The translations under genes were made by a program, and so were the position numbers. The notes under the pieces are model-generated. The model did not search any database, was not told the DNA's origin, and saw nothing but the letters and a program-made list of their open reading frames with translations. Positions 44,008 to 54,859 of a DNA stretch of 64,000 nucleotides are shown piece after piece. The DNA comes from Orobanche coerulescens (Eukaryota > Streptophyta > Magnoliopsida > Lamiales > Orobanchaceae), in assembly GCA_033398695.1 (NCBI GenBank), contig CM065804.1, positions 48,329,501 through 48,393,500 of the forward strand. Direction: 5' to 3'. How positions within the stretch are numbered: position 1 is the stretch's first letter; each line of letters starts with the position of its first letter.

Positions 44008-46382
44008 TGTAACACCCCCGATATATTCGGGAATATTACAGCGCCGTAAATCCTTTACATAAGGATTTACAAGGCTGAAGAATTGAACAAGTATAAAAGG
44101 ATACTGACGAATAGAAATAACGGAATTACAGTACATCGATTCTGACCAAATACAGAAATAGTACAATTGTTCAACAGAACTCAATAATACATCACCAAAT
44201 TCAAAACATCACAAACGACTTCGTACTCGAGTACTTATTGAAATAACGAATAAACAACAGATAAATAAACCCGGTCGGGACATCACTCTGCACCCTCGTC
44301 GTCATACAGTTCCAGTGGTTGTTTCTCCGCTCTCCTGGATCCTGAACACAAACAAAATGTTCACCCCCGAAGGGGTTAGCACAACGATGCTAGTACAAGT
44401 ACCACAACATATTATTCATAACTCACGAAGAATAATAATAATGTAAACGACAACATACCAACGAGTCTTCTCCTACGAGAAACTCAAACATAACATACAC
44501 AACTGATAATCACAACATGATATCAATACATACACATGGTAATTCCATCGATCCAACGTTCACTGCCAAGAACCCACGATGATCCCGTCAGACCAACCCG
44601 TGGTGGAAAACCCGTCCGATGATCCAGCGCACGCTAGCATAGATCCCCCGATGATCCCGTCGGACCAACACGAGGTGGACACACAATAACGACATACATG
44701 CACGACAATATGTATAACAACAATACATAAAACAATTAAGGTACTTGCCTCGATTTGAAGACAATAACAATACTTCCACGAAAATGAACACGCGAAGATC
44801 GTCCTCCTCAATCAATCACGTAACGAGACCAAACCTTAACAAAAGAAAAGATATAGGATTTATCTCACGTCGTATGAATGTTTAACAATTCGATTCATGG
44901 CCAAAAATTCATAAACTGTAATCCGCCGAATAGCTTAGCGCACGCTAAGTACTCTGTGTAGCGTGCGTTAAATGCGTGCCCGATAGCGCACGCAAACAAC
45001 AAAGCCTAGCGCACGCTAACGATGTATGGTCGATTTCACCGACCGGCCAGTGACTTCGTCGATGGTCTAGCGTGCGTTACGTACCAAACGTAGCGCCGCG
45101 CTAACTCTTTGCTCGATAGCGCACGTTAAATTGCATAGCATAGCGTGCGCTATTATCGCCACGGCGATTCTTCTTTAGGCGATAAGCTATTCTTGCCATG
45201 AATGAAACAATGAAATTCTTCGTGATAATTCATGTTACTTCCATGAATACCAAGTTCATACTCTTATGAATGATCTCCAGGATAATATCAATTTCAAGAT
45301 GCAAATATACGTATAATCATCATGACACCATAATCCATCTTGATTACAATTTCTCATGCAAGGTTGGTGATCTCGGTTGATGTATTAGGTTCTACTATCA
45401 TTATACATATTCGACTTCATCTCGAGGTGAACTAACAATTCCGACTTATACGAAAGAATATTTCCTAAGATGATTCTTCCTTTAAGTTCTTATAACATCT
45501 TTTCCAAATCATGATCATAAAGATGACATAAATCATACGGATTGTTAACTTCCGAATATTTCTCTCATCATTTGAAGTACTAAGATTCCAACTTCAAGGT
45601 TCCAACAATAATATCGTAATTGTAGACATCCCAATCTTCTAAACATGATGTTGTTGAAATAATTCACTAATGAAATTCAATATCTCGTTAACACGATCAT
45701 CATATCCATTGGAAATCCAAATCTAAGACTGGTGATAGGTTGAACATACCTTAATATGACGAAATCACTGAACCGTAAGGTAGAATCCAACTCCGATTGG
45801 TTGTATGCCTTTCCAAGGTGCTATTCCACTTCCATGAACATTCCACGTGATAACCAATGTATAAACATCAACAATATGTGTTCTAAGTGTATAGGAGTAT
45901 TACTACAACTCTCTGAACTCTCAAGATTGAGGAAAGTGCGAAAGAAATGCAAGCCAACACGGTTGATGTCCCATTTATAATATTCTGCAATTTTGACAAG
46001 TTAGCGCACGCTACTAAGCATCCCTTAGCGTGCGCTAATAATGGTTGACTTCAGAATTTGTCCGGGTGCGTCAGCGGGAATCTTATCCGGACCCATGTCC
46101 CGCTGGCGCATGAGCTAGCTGTCCCGCTCAATAATTGAGTCCTTAGCGCACGTTACTCATAACTGCATAGCGTGCGCTACTAATGGCCCGATAGCGCGCG
46201 TTAAGATACGTTCTTAGCGTGCGCTATCACGAAGTTGCTTGAACAATTTTGCAAGTTTCTATACTTATGCATAATGATATTAATGCACTAAATATCATTC
46301 TCCAATAACCAAAATCACCAATCCAAAATAATACATGGTTTGAATACAGATGAAATACACTGTAATAAATCCGGATATTACA
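44008..46382 (-). repeat. Tekay LTR 3 (5'-most)
   Basis: 2375 bp, TGTAATATCC to GGGGGTGTTACA on the minus strand. Arrays 44930-45150 and 45998-46225, TATA box 45971-45979, candidate intron 44748 to 44342. Confidence 0.9.
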
Positions 46383-46387
46383 CGAGG

Positions 46388-47760
46388 GATGGCCCTAGCC
46401 TCTCGCTCGATCAGTTCCAAACCGCGGAACAGATCGAGGGGGCCATGGCCATCCTATGAGAGCGACGGAGAGCATACAGTGCGCCCGCTATTACGCCATC
46501 AGCCATCCACCAAGCGGGCAAATGGAAGCTCAAGGTGTTACTTGTCGAGCAATCTTCAGGAAGCCCCAATTCACGAGTTGAAGCACTCTCGAGGCGGGAT
46601 GGCTCCGTTTTCAGCTGCCTAAGAAACGACCCATCATGGCGGCCGGGGCATTTTGGCCCCAGCCATGAGACGACGGAGCCCGAATCCGTCACCAGGAGTT
46701 CGGCGTACCCAACTCCCAAAAGGCACGTCGGCCACTTGGCTCCCCCTCGCCAAAGAACCAAGATCGGTGGCGACGACCTCATCGTCTACCGTGGAGCTAG
46801 GAGATCGGTACACGATCACCTCGGCTCTCGCTCCGAGAGACAAACTACGAGCGACCAAGCTACGGCGATAGCCGCAATGCAAAGCCAGCTCGATGGCATG
46901 AAGGCGCTCCTAGAAACTGGGGCATGCACCAATAGAATGATTGCGCGAGCCGAGTGAGCCGCTCGCGGTCTAGATCGAAATTGCCCCCGTGCAGCCAAGG
47001 ATCGCTCCTCCTCAAACACCTTTGTACGAGGGGAGATCGGACCCCGAGACTCACCTGAGCAAGTTCCGGATCTACATGACCGGATGCGGGGCATCAGACG
47101 CGACCAGGTGCCGAATGTTCCCGTTGACACTGGGCAATCTGGCCTATAGGTGGTACATTTCATTGCCGCCGCGATACATCAGTTCCTTTGAATAACTGGC
47201 GAGCGACTTCACTTCGTACTTCGCCGCCAAGGTCACTCGACCAGAAGGTCCCCACCGTATGATGAAAATCAGGCAGGGGGAAGATGAATCCGACAAAGAC
47301 TACATCGACGAGGTGGATGATATAATCCTCAACGGTGAGCTCGTAAGCGACGAGATCGCCCTCTACTCAGTCCTAGGGGGATTTGATGGTCTTTCGCCCA
47401 TGTTCAGGCACCTTACGAAGGTCATCCCCCCGACCTACGCAATCTTCCGCGCCAAGGCCGCAGACTTTTTGGCCAGGCGGAGGTTGCTCGCTTTTCGCCA
47501 AGGCGAGGGGGCAGAAACGGCGATTGCCAAGTCTAAAAGGCGGTCGCCAAGCCACCCGGTGATTTCAGGACCTACGAGGATGTGGAAACCCATCTCTACC
47601 ACAACCTCAATCTTTCTCCGGCTCATATTTTCTATGCCATCCAGGGGCGCGAGCAACTAAGCAAGCCGAAGGCGGTCATTTGGACTGCAACAAATTTTGT
47701 GCTTACAACAAGAGTCCCGACGACAACACCGATCAATGCCGCGACCTCCTCAGACAACTC
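46388..47760 (+). pseudogene. Tat2 gag, 3' part
   Basis: Continues the frame from 29504 in exact register. Blocks: SLSLDQFQTAEQIEGAMAIL, a TGA near 46457, then ARRSVHDHLGSRSERQTTSD (near 46800), KALLETGACTNRMIA, a +1 shift near 46945, TPLYEGRSDPETHLSKFRIY, RWYISLPPRYISSFE followed by a TAA near 47196, and MMKIRQGEDESDKDYID. After a shift near 47535 it ends with a C-x2-H-type segment that is worn. Tat1 (20453-21975) is the better guide. Confidence 0.8.
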
Positions 47761-48596
47761 TGGATATTGTTCGAGAAGGGCAAGCTCGACAGTCTAGTAA
47801 CTTAGCCGGAGACCCAGGCGGAAAGGATCAAGTGCCGCGATCGGCATCAGAACGACGATCAGAGTCTCCCAATCTGATCGCCAAAATCAAACACGGCGAG
47901 CCAGAGGATTCATACGAGTCGATCCTCCCAATCAACCCTGGCGGCCAGATCTTTATACTTCAATCAAGAGGTGGAAACTTTAGAGGTCTTTCCCCAGTTT
48001 CCCCCATGTCAAACAAAAGGCCACTGCCCAAAGAAACACCTCTATAAAAATGGAGGACTCGCTCGCCATCTAAAGTTCATCATCTAACATGATGGACCTA
48101 GGCACGAGATCGCCTCCCTCAACACTACGTATACCGTCGAGGATTGCCATCTAACATGACGATCCGAGGTAGAAGAGTGCAGCCATGGTCCTGGAGGTCG
48201 ATGCAATCAACAGCTTCGCCCATGCAAGGTTTCTTTGGGCTGCGATCGCTCGTCCTTCGTTTAAATACGAGGCGGGCGTAGCCGAAGGCCCCTCCAAACA
48301 GATCTGTGGACACGCTCGCCCATCCTCAAAGGTTCATCATCTAACATGGTGGACCCGGACAATGCGACGCGTCCCTACCCCCATCACAACGTATACCATC
48401 GAGGATCGCTGTCTAACATGACGATCCGAGGTAGAACAGTGCTAACAATCCGCGGTCGTGGAATCGAATAATCCGACGACGCCCCATGCAAGGACTCCTC
48501 CAGACCAAGACCGCTCGCCCTTCATTTAAATACGAGGCGGGTGCAGCCTAATGGAGGACCCTCACAATAAAGTGAGCCGCGAGACAAACCTACAGG
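47761..48596 (+). repeat. Tat2 post-gag region with ~260-bp tandem repeat
   Basis: After gag there is no protease or RT. From about 48060 two diverged repeat units of roughly 260 bp follow. The block ctaacatgacgatccgag occurs near 48152 and 48414, and tttaaatacgaggcgggygyagcc near 48260 and 48524. Tandem repeats in the 3' untranslated part are a known feature of Tat/Ogre-type elements and can seed satellites. Confidence 0.7.
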
Positions 48597-48974
48597 TGGA
48601 ATGTAATACCCGTAATTTTGTTTCCCGGAAATTTTCTATTTTTGGCGGAAGTCCGTTTTCGACAACTTGCTTTGGACCGTTTCGTCATCCCGAGAATGAT
48701 TAATTCTACACTTTTTGTCATCCGAGTTCGTTTCGGTATCGTTCTGTTGAATTCTGTGTTCTTTAGCGACTTTTCCACGTATGAGTTCGACTTTGTTAAA
48801 TCACCATTAATTTGTGGAAACTCCAAAAATTCTTAATCTTGGCAATATTATAAAGCATCGAGTTAGCTTTCCAATGTTTTAAACGGTGAGTCAATCGGAG
48901 TCCAGACGAGAGAGTTATGGTCGAAATAGCTATGTCACTCTCATTTTCCAGATTCGGCCAAAACCGCCTGTACC

Positions 48975-49098
48975 CAGTGCCGCGGCTCACCTGGGCTGAG
49001 CCGCGGCACACTGCCGAGCCCTGGGAGCAAATTTTGGGCCTGTGCCGCGGCACACCTCTACTGAGCCGCGACACACATGACAGTTAACCCTATATCTG
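48975..49098 (+). promoter_or_regulatory. GCCGCGGC palindromes upstream of LARD2 TATA
   Basis: Four or so copies of (G)TGCCGCGGCAC or AGCCGCGGCAC within 100 bp, then ctatatctgcg. The 3' LTR has the same at 55225-55315 with TATATATG at 55333-55340. A different palindrome from the TTAGCG type, but at the same place. Confidence 0.5.
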
Positions 49099-49820
49099 CG
49101 TTTTCTTGAGCGGATCACCTCATTTTTTCCCCATTTCTTCACTTGGGCACGAGAGAGGAGGCTTGATAGGAAGATGTTTCTTCACCTATCACTTGAGTGT
49201 GTGATTTCTCTTCATCTCTTTTCGATTGTGAAGCTCGGATCATCGTTCTATCGCGTGCTCTTCGAATCATAGTGCCTGGATCTTCAAGAGGTAATTTCTT
49301 CAACATCTTGGATTTCGATTTTGTATTGGGTAATGATGTTTTGGATGTTAAAATCATGGGGTATGAAGTGATATACGCATGATTATGGACTTGTTGGAGT
49401 ATTCATCGGATTATTGAAAGATTATTCAAGAACACTTCGAATTTTGTATTGGAAATTGGGGATTTTGTTTGACTTCACCCTTTTAATCCGTAGTAATTTA
49501 GATTAGTGATGGATTGATGATTATTTAGGTGTACTCTATCATTTCCATCGTTATTCCACGGTTGGATTGTATTGGTTCGCTGCTTTGGTTGAGTTATTAG
49601 TCGACGCCTTGAAGGTGTCCGACAAAAGGTCTAAGAGGGGGGGTTTGTGCGTTGTACGATTATTATTCATCGTACGATTGTTGATTTATCATTGATATGA
49701 CTTAGGGACGAAATCCTTGTGAAGAACTCAAGTCGGAACCCTTCCGTTCGTTGTCTTCTTCGTGGTTCAAGCTTTCCGGTCGAACCGTGTTCTTCGGGAT
49801 CTTCGGTAACGTTTATTAAG

Positions 49821-50267
49821 GCAAGTATACATTTATGATTGTACGTTCTCGACTTTGAAAGTATGAAATATTGATGGTATGATTATTTCTAGCCACTCCG
49901 GGACGGGCCTATGGTCCTCTGAGGGTTTCGTAGCCTCTGGTGCGATTCCATGGTTGATATGAACGAACCGTTTCTACGGCATTCATATGAAATAATGTTG
50001 GCGTGTAATGAACGAACTGTTTTGACGGCATTCCTACATGTAACGGCGTATGATATGAACGAGCCGTTTCTACGGCATTCACATACGTCTTGAGATTTTA
50101 GTCATTCCGGAATACTAGTCTTAAATTGATGAATTGACGGATATTGATGAATTGACGGATTACATTTACTTTATTTTCGAGGAGTATTATGTTTCATAGT
50201 GTTATACTTGCACTAGCTATTCGACGGCTAACCCCTTTATGGGGGAAATACGTTTCATGTATTTCAG
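49821..50267 (+). other. Candidate GC-AG intron, LARD2 5' LTR
   Basis: Donor TTAAG|GCAAGTATAC, branch-like GGCTAACCCC (A at 50231), acceptor TGTATTTCAG|GTTCC; 447 nt. In the 3' LTR it is 56060-56500 (441 nt), with an acceptor changed to TTTAAG. Confidence 0.5.
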
Positions 50268-50646
50268 GTTCCAGGAGAGCGGACAGGTGGGTACCGGGTC
50301 GGCATGAAGATGATGGGCAAGTGTGATAGTGTGTCTTGTCTCCGGTTATTTTCTCGGATTCCTCTATTCAGTGTTGTTGTACTGGAATGGATTTTCAAAT
50401 ACTCGAGTATTGTATTTCAGTTTCCTTGATGTTCCGGCCTGTGTTGCCGAGGTATTGATTTGTACAGTGATGTATATGGTTTCATTGGTTATGGTTTTGA
50501 ATACCATTTGTATCGTCTTTCTTTCTATTGTATGTAGACCTTATCGGTCAAGTTTATAGTTCCGCGTATGTTTAGCCTTGTGGGTCCCACGGCGGGGCTC
50601 ACAGCGCTGTAATATACCCCGAATAACTTGGGGGTGTTACAGAATA

Positions 50647-50663
50647 TGGTATCAGAGCTTAGG
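50647..50663 (+). other. LARD2 primer-binding site
   Basis: TGGTATCAGAGCTTAGG, five bases inside the 5' LTR; the standard initiator-Met tRNA type. Confidence 0.85.
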
Positions 50664-50760
50664 TTTATGGATACCTAGGCTGTCGGTCTTTTGGGTCGAT
50701 TGAGTCGTCATTTGCCCACAGTATCACTACTCTGCCATCATCACAGTGCGACCGGTACTT

Positions 50761-50886
50761 GTAAGTCCTCTCACTCTTCTTGTATTTTTTTCTTAATCGT
50801 TTCGTTTATAGCTTTGTATTCTTGGGAATTGGTCACTTCGAGAATGTGCGATTCGGATTATACTTACGCACGTGTGTGCCTTTCAG
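50761..50886 (+). other. Candidate GT-AG leader intron, LARD2
   Basis: Donor TACTT|GTAAGTCC and acceptor GTGTGCCTTTCAG|AATG; 126 nt, U-rich. The next ATG (50888) starts the gag stub, as in the Tekay bodies. Confidence 0.45.
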
Positions 50887-50887
50887 A

Positions 50888-50962
50888 ATGTTGATTGAAA
50901 GTAGGAAGAATCGTGGCCGTGGTCACGGACGTGAACTCTTCCTTGAGATTTTGTTAAGTTGC
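50888..50962 (+). pseudogene. LARD2 gag stub
   Basis: ATG 50888 opens MLIESRKNRGRGHGRELFLE and stops at TAA 50960. The short basic, RG-rich start resembles the Tekay gag N-terminus (MLRGGRGRGRGRG). No capsid domain follows. Either a relic of the autonomous ancestor or a short peptide frame; I favour a relic. Confidence 0.5.
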
Positions 50963-51099
50963 TAATTTGCGATATTGGTGTGTATCGGTATTATGTTGAG
51001 ACTTTGTTTAGGAGTCGTATGCTAGTATCACGGGAGATCTTCGACTTCACAGACTTGTAAGTATGTTGTTCGGATTATTCGATAATTCTTGACAAATTT

Positions 51100-51175
51100 G
51101 AATTCCCGTTGAAATGTTGGTTGTGCGAGTGATTGCAAGTTTCGAGGACGAAACTTATTTTTAAGGGGGGTAGAG
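51100..51175 (+). other. Polypurine-type end preceding Y LTR
   Basis: gacgaaacttatttt then aaggggggtagag directly before TGTAATACCC of the Y LTR. This is the layout of the 3' end of a gypsy body, placed here only about 220 bases after the gag stub. Confidence 0.6.
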
Positions 51176-52544
51176 TGTAATACCCTGATTTTTCGGATAT
51201 ATTTTTTTTGCGTTTATTTGTTGGATGTCGTTGATGGAAAATTGTACTTGAGGATGATGTGAACATATGACAATGTTGCTGAATGCGTATATGTATTCAT
51301 TGTGCCGTGTGATCGTTTGGTATGTCGAGATGTTGGTAGAGAATAGCGGAAAATGGCTAAGTACGGCTACGGTGCATACTTAGCGCACGCTAAGAGATTC
51401 GGTTACGTACGCTAAGGAGGATCCCTAACGTACGTAACGACTTGCTGGGTTAGTTTTGGAAGGTGGCCGACAGGTAGGCCCAGGTTGATTTTTATATTCA
51501 GTTAGCGCACGCTAACGCATGTTGGTTAGCGCACGCTAACACCAGATCGCCAATAATGGAATCTTAGCTTCGGCGGGTGGACCCGACCATGTTCGACGCG
51601 TGCCCAGATAAGGTCAACGAGTGTTTATCGTGTAGAGCTAGCGCACGCTAAAACCGTATGATTAGCGCACGCTAATTCCATATCGGTCAAAGGAATCCCG
51701 GTAATCGCGGATGTTTTCGGCATGTGGAGGCACGATACTGTAGCAAGTCAACGCCTGTTAGCGTACGCTAATGCATGGGCATTACGTACGTTAGATGAAT
51801 TTCGAAGCAATGTAGTAGCTTCTGGACTGCCCGATAGCGCACGCTAACAAGGAAGGATAGCGCACGCTAGTCATGTAGCGCATGCTAAATATAAGGTCTA
51901 GCGCGCTAGTGATGTGTTTTATAGAGAGGATAGACGAGTGCTGAGAGGCATTTTGTCCATTCTCCTTCCTTCAGTCAATAGAGAGAACCTTGGGGAGTAC
52001 TTGAAGTTCCTAAACATTGAGAGATGATTCTCTCAAACAAGAGTAAGATGGAGAGCTCGGATTTGAGTATTGTTCTTGAAGTTTTTGATGATTCTTGGAA
52101 TGGAGTCCAAGTTATTCTTCTTCGTGGTTCGTCCATGCATGGTAGTCCTCGTATCTCTTTGATAGTGGTTCATTTTTTTTTGGGATTACTACTTGGGAGG
52201 GAGTATGTTGGGAATCGTGTATTTTGATGCTCGTCTTATTTCAATGAAAATGCATAAATTGGACTGTACTTTTATCTGCTGCATGAGTATTTTGAAATTG
52301 CTTTTGGTATTTTGCCAACTAAATTTTATTTTGTAAAACCGATTCCCTAAACTGAGTTTTTGGCATTTTAGCCTTGATCGTTTTTGACGGTATTTGGGAA
52401 ATGATTTTTTTTTGTATTTGAAAAATATTACCATCATCGGTCTTTTGGCATTTTGAAATGACGTGGAAAATTGTGCTTAGCCCGTAAATCCCGTGAGAAG
52501 GGTTTACGGCGTGTAATATTCCTGGGAGGATGCAGGGTGTTACA
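51176..52544 (+). repeat. Y LTR, a third LTR inside LARD2
   Basis: 1369 bp, TGTAATACCCTG to GGGTGTTACA. It has about a dozen TTAGCGCACGCTAA-like motifs (51378-51910) and a TTTATAGAG box (51918). It is preceded by a polypurine-type tract and followed by a PBS-like tggtatcatgtg at 52550, so both its outer contexts look like element interiors. No GC-AG intron signals seen. Its 3' part resembles 8130-8440 in LARD1. Confidence 0.75.
51378..51926 (+). promoter_or_regulatory. Near-palindrome array and TATA box, Y LTR
   Basis: TTAGCGCACGCTAA-type motifs, some as exact copies (near 51501, 51525, 51838), ending just before tttatagag (51918-51926). Includes TTACGTACG variants. Confidence 0.55.
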
Positions 52545-54846
52545 ATTATGGTATCATGTGATAATGTTATACGAGATTTATTGGAATGGTAATAAGAGAT
52601 TTCGGATGTTGATATGATTATTGAGATCTTCTTCATATGATGATAACAGTATTGTTGCGACTCTTAAGGTTGTATGAATGGCATGATGAAGGAAATGGTA
52701 ACATGGAGATATATACCTCGGATATGTTGTTCTGAACGTGATTTCGGATATTTCATGTTCTTGAAAAACTCTTGAATTACCCGAGGTGATGAAAATTTTT
52801 AAGAAGTGTTGATGTTTTGAATATGAATATGGAATATTCATATCTAGAGCTAAACTATGTGTTGGAAATAATATTCGTATAGGAAATACGAATGTGATTA
52901 TGAGTTTGATGAGACTATTATTCATCTCTGAATTTGGAAGCCCATACGTATGGAGAAAATATTCAAATCGAATGATTGGATTGTTTGATAACCTTAGAAT
53001 ATGATTATCTATAATGTTAAACTAATTGGATGGTTCGAATTAACGATGATCATCGGAAAATTTTAACTACGGATTTACGAGAAGGGAACCTTGTCAATTC
53101 GTATTTAAGAATTGAGTTTGGGACTTTTAGACATTTATTATTGGTCCTCATTTGTTGCGGATATGATCATCATATTTCAACTCGTATTGTGGACAGGGTT
53201 TGTCAGTGTCTGAGTTGGATTGTTCAGACTGTGTTTAGTCGAGATATGGTTCAAACGGTTGAGTTTGTGATTTGGTGGTGTTGATATTGGTCGTCATCGA
53301 ACCTGTTGATTATTAATCCTTCGTCTTACAATAAGGTATGATGTTTGATCGTGAATTATGACTGTTGTGTTGCGGTTAAGGTTGAAGGGTTCGTAGATTA
53401 ACTTGGTCGAGACTGAGGGAATTCGTAAGACGAAATCAACTGAATTGCTAACAGTACGTTGTATTGATATCGAGACAAGTTTTATACTCGTACTAATCAA
53501 TGAGACTAATGTTATCGTGTAGGCGTATGATTGTGTGTATCATTTTGGGACTTGGCCTCTTTATGATTGTATTGATATCAGGGGATTGTTTGACACGACA
53601 CCCGTCGGCAATTTATGCCAAATGTTACTGTTGTTTGTAAAAGGCTGATTCGAGGCATTGCGATACTTGTTGGTAAAGTCGCTGTCGATTGCCGGTTCGC
53701 GGTATCGACGTATCGATTGTGATTGTGATGGATGTTCCATTGAGATATGGTGGTGATCGTCGTCATTGATATCGGTGTTTTTCTATTAATATTATATTAA
53801 CCGATTGGAGACGTTTGATATATCCTTTCTTTTTTTATCTCCGTTTCGGTGGTCGGTTTAAGACACCGGGACATCTATTCTATCGTATCATTGATTATCT
53901 ATTGACCATTCTACGGTAATCGAAGTATTGAATTGGGACTGTCGAGGAGAGTTCCCATCCGTTGAATTATTATTGTCGTGTTGGCCGACTCCAGGCAGCA
54001 CACTATTATTCTGGTGAACTCGATAATTTTGTGATCGTTGAGGGTTGAGGATTTCCCGAATTGTGGTGTTGTGATTATTGCCGTGTTAATCGGTCCTTAG
54101 GGAATTCTGATTCCAGGATGGTTGTTTTAAATATCGTTGGTCGTGTCGATCTTTCATTATTCGTGTGTCATCGTTCACTTGGTGAGTCGTATGATCCGTA
54201 TTGGATGTTTTATCCCTTGAGTTTCGTTGTCATGTTGTATCGTGGCATATCTGGAATCATGTCTGCGTGCCGATTGGTTATGTGTAGGATTTTTAGCCAG
54301 GCACTCGATGGTCATGCGTGGATGTTTCCGCATTGGACCGTGCACACGAGACGTAGTTCTTGAGGCTAATTAGGTACATTGTCACACGTATATTCTGGAT
54401 TCCGTATACGGGGTGGACATGTGCACGGACACATTTCCGGATCGGGCGTCTTGTGATGTCCCTCTTGAGCTTTATTGATTGATCGTTCGTAGTCCATGTT
54501 GTATTGGATATGTCCGACGATTTGCGATCGGGTTGTTCATACGCCGAGGTATGTCGGCCGATCGAGTTGTTTTCTTTGAGATCTATTTTGTGATGATTCT
54601 GATTTGGGGTACATTCGGCTTTCGTGCCATTGTGATGTATCGGTATTTCCGTTGGAGCCTTCGGGCATTGTGAATTCGTATCTTTTTCGGCATTGGTTTG
54701 GTTTACCTTCGGGTAATGTATTGTTGTGTTCTATATTGGTGATTCGCCGTTTGGGCGTAAGTTTCGGCTCTTGTGTATCTCGTTGAGTTTTTCCTGGCGA
54801 AATATTTCTTCTCCTACTGTTTTAAGTTTGGAACGAAACTTCTTTT
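52545..54846 (+). other. LARD2 body after Y LTR, no recognisable proteins
   Basis: 2.3 kb starting with a PBS-like site (52550). Open frames are up to 100 residues and I recognise no domain in them. The last ~80 bases (ttcctggcgaaatatttc and following) match the equivalent end of LARD1. Confidence 0.6.
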
Positions 54847-54859
54847 AAGGAGGGTAGAA
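54847..54859 (+). other. LARD2 polypurine tract
   Basis: aaggagggtagaa immediately before TGTAATACC, preceded by gaacgaaacttctttt. Confidence 0.8.

Larger units (their letters stand above)
29505..46382 (-). mobile_element. Tandem dimer of a Tekay-like chromovirus
   Basis: Three LTRs (29505-31862, 36770-39138, 44008-46382; 2.36-2.38 kb) alternate with two coding bodies (31863-36769 and 39139-44007), all on the minus strand, and the whole is flanked by cgagg. Each body has a PBS, gag with two CCHC knuckles, protease, RT, RNase H, integrase and a C-terminal chromodomain, the gypsy order with the chromovirus mark. The simplest origin is unequal recombination between LTRs of one inserted copy on sister chromatids. 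Copies are nearly identical except at CAG/CTG sites, so the element is young. Confidence 0.88.
48602..50641 (+). repeat. LARD2 5' LTR
   Basis: 2040 bp, TGTAATACCC to GGGGGTGTTACA. U3 carries GTGCCGCGGCAC-type palindromes (48975-49075) before a weak TATATCTG box (49091). Candidate intron 49821-50267. Differences from the 3' LTR are concentrated in the CAG/CTG-rich palindrome block. Confidence 0.88.

Noticed and set aside
36770..46382. Cytosine deamination or RIP-like mutation as the cause of copy differences
   Set aside because: The changes include indels and CTG-to-TCG replacements, which deamination cannot make.
48597..48601. Perfect 5-bp duplication for LARD2
   Set aside because: Flanks are tggaa/atgga (or gtgga/atgga allowing an extra base), so only four bases agree; reported as imperfect.
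54061..54363. 100-codon plus-strand frame in the LARD2 body
   Set aside because: No domain, odd composition, not matched in LARD1; probably chance.
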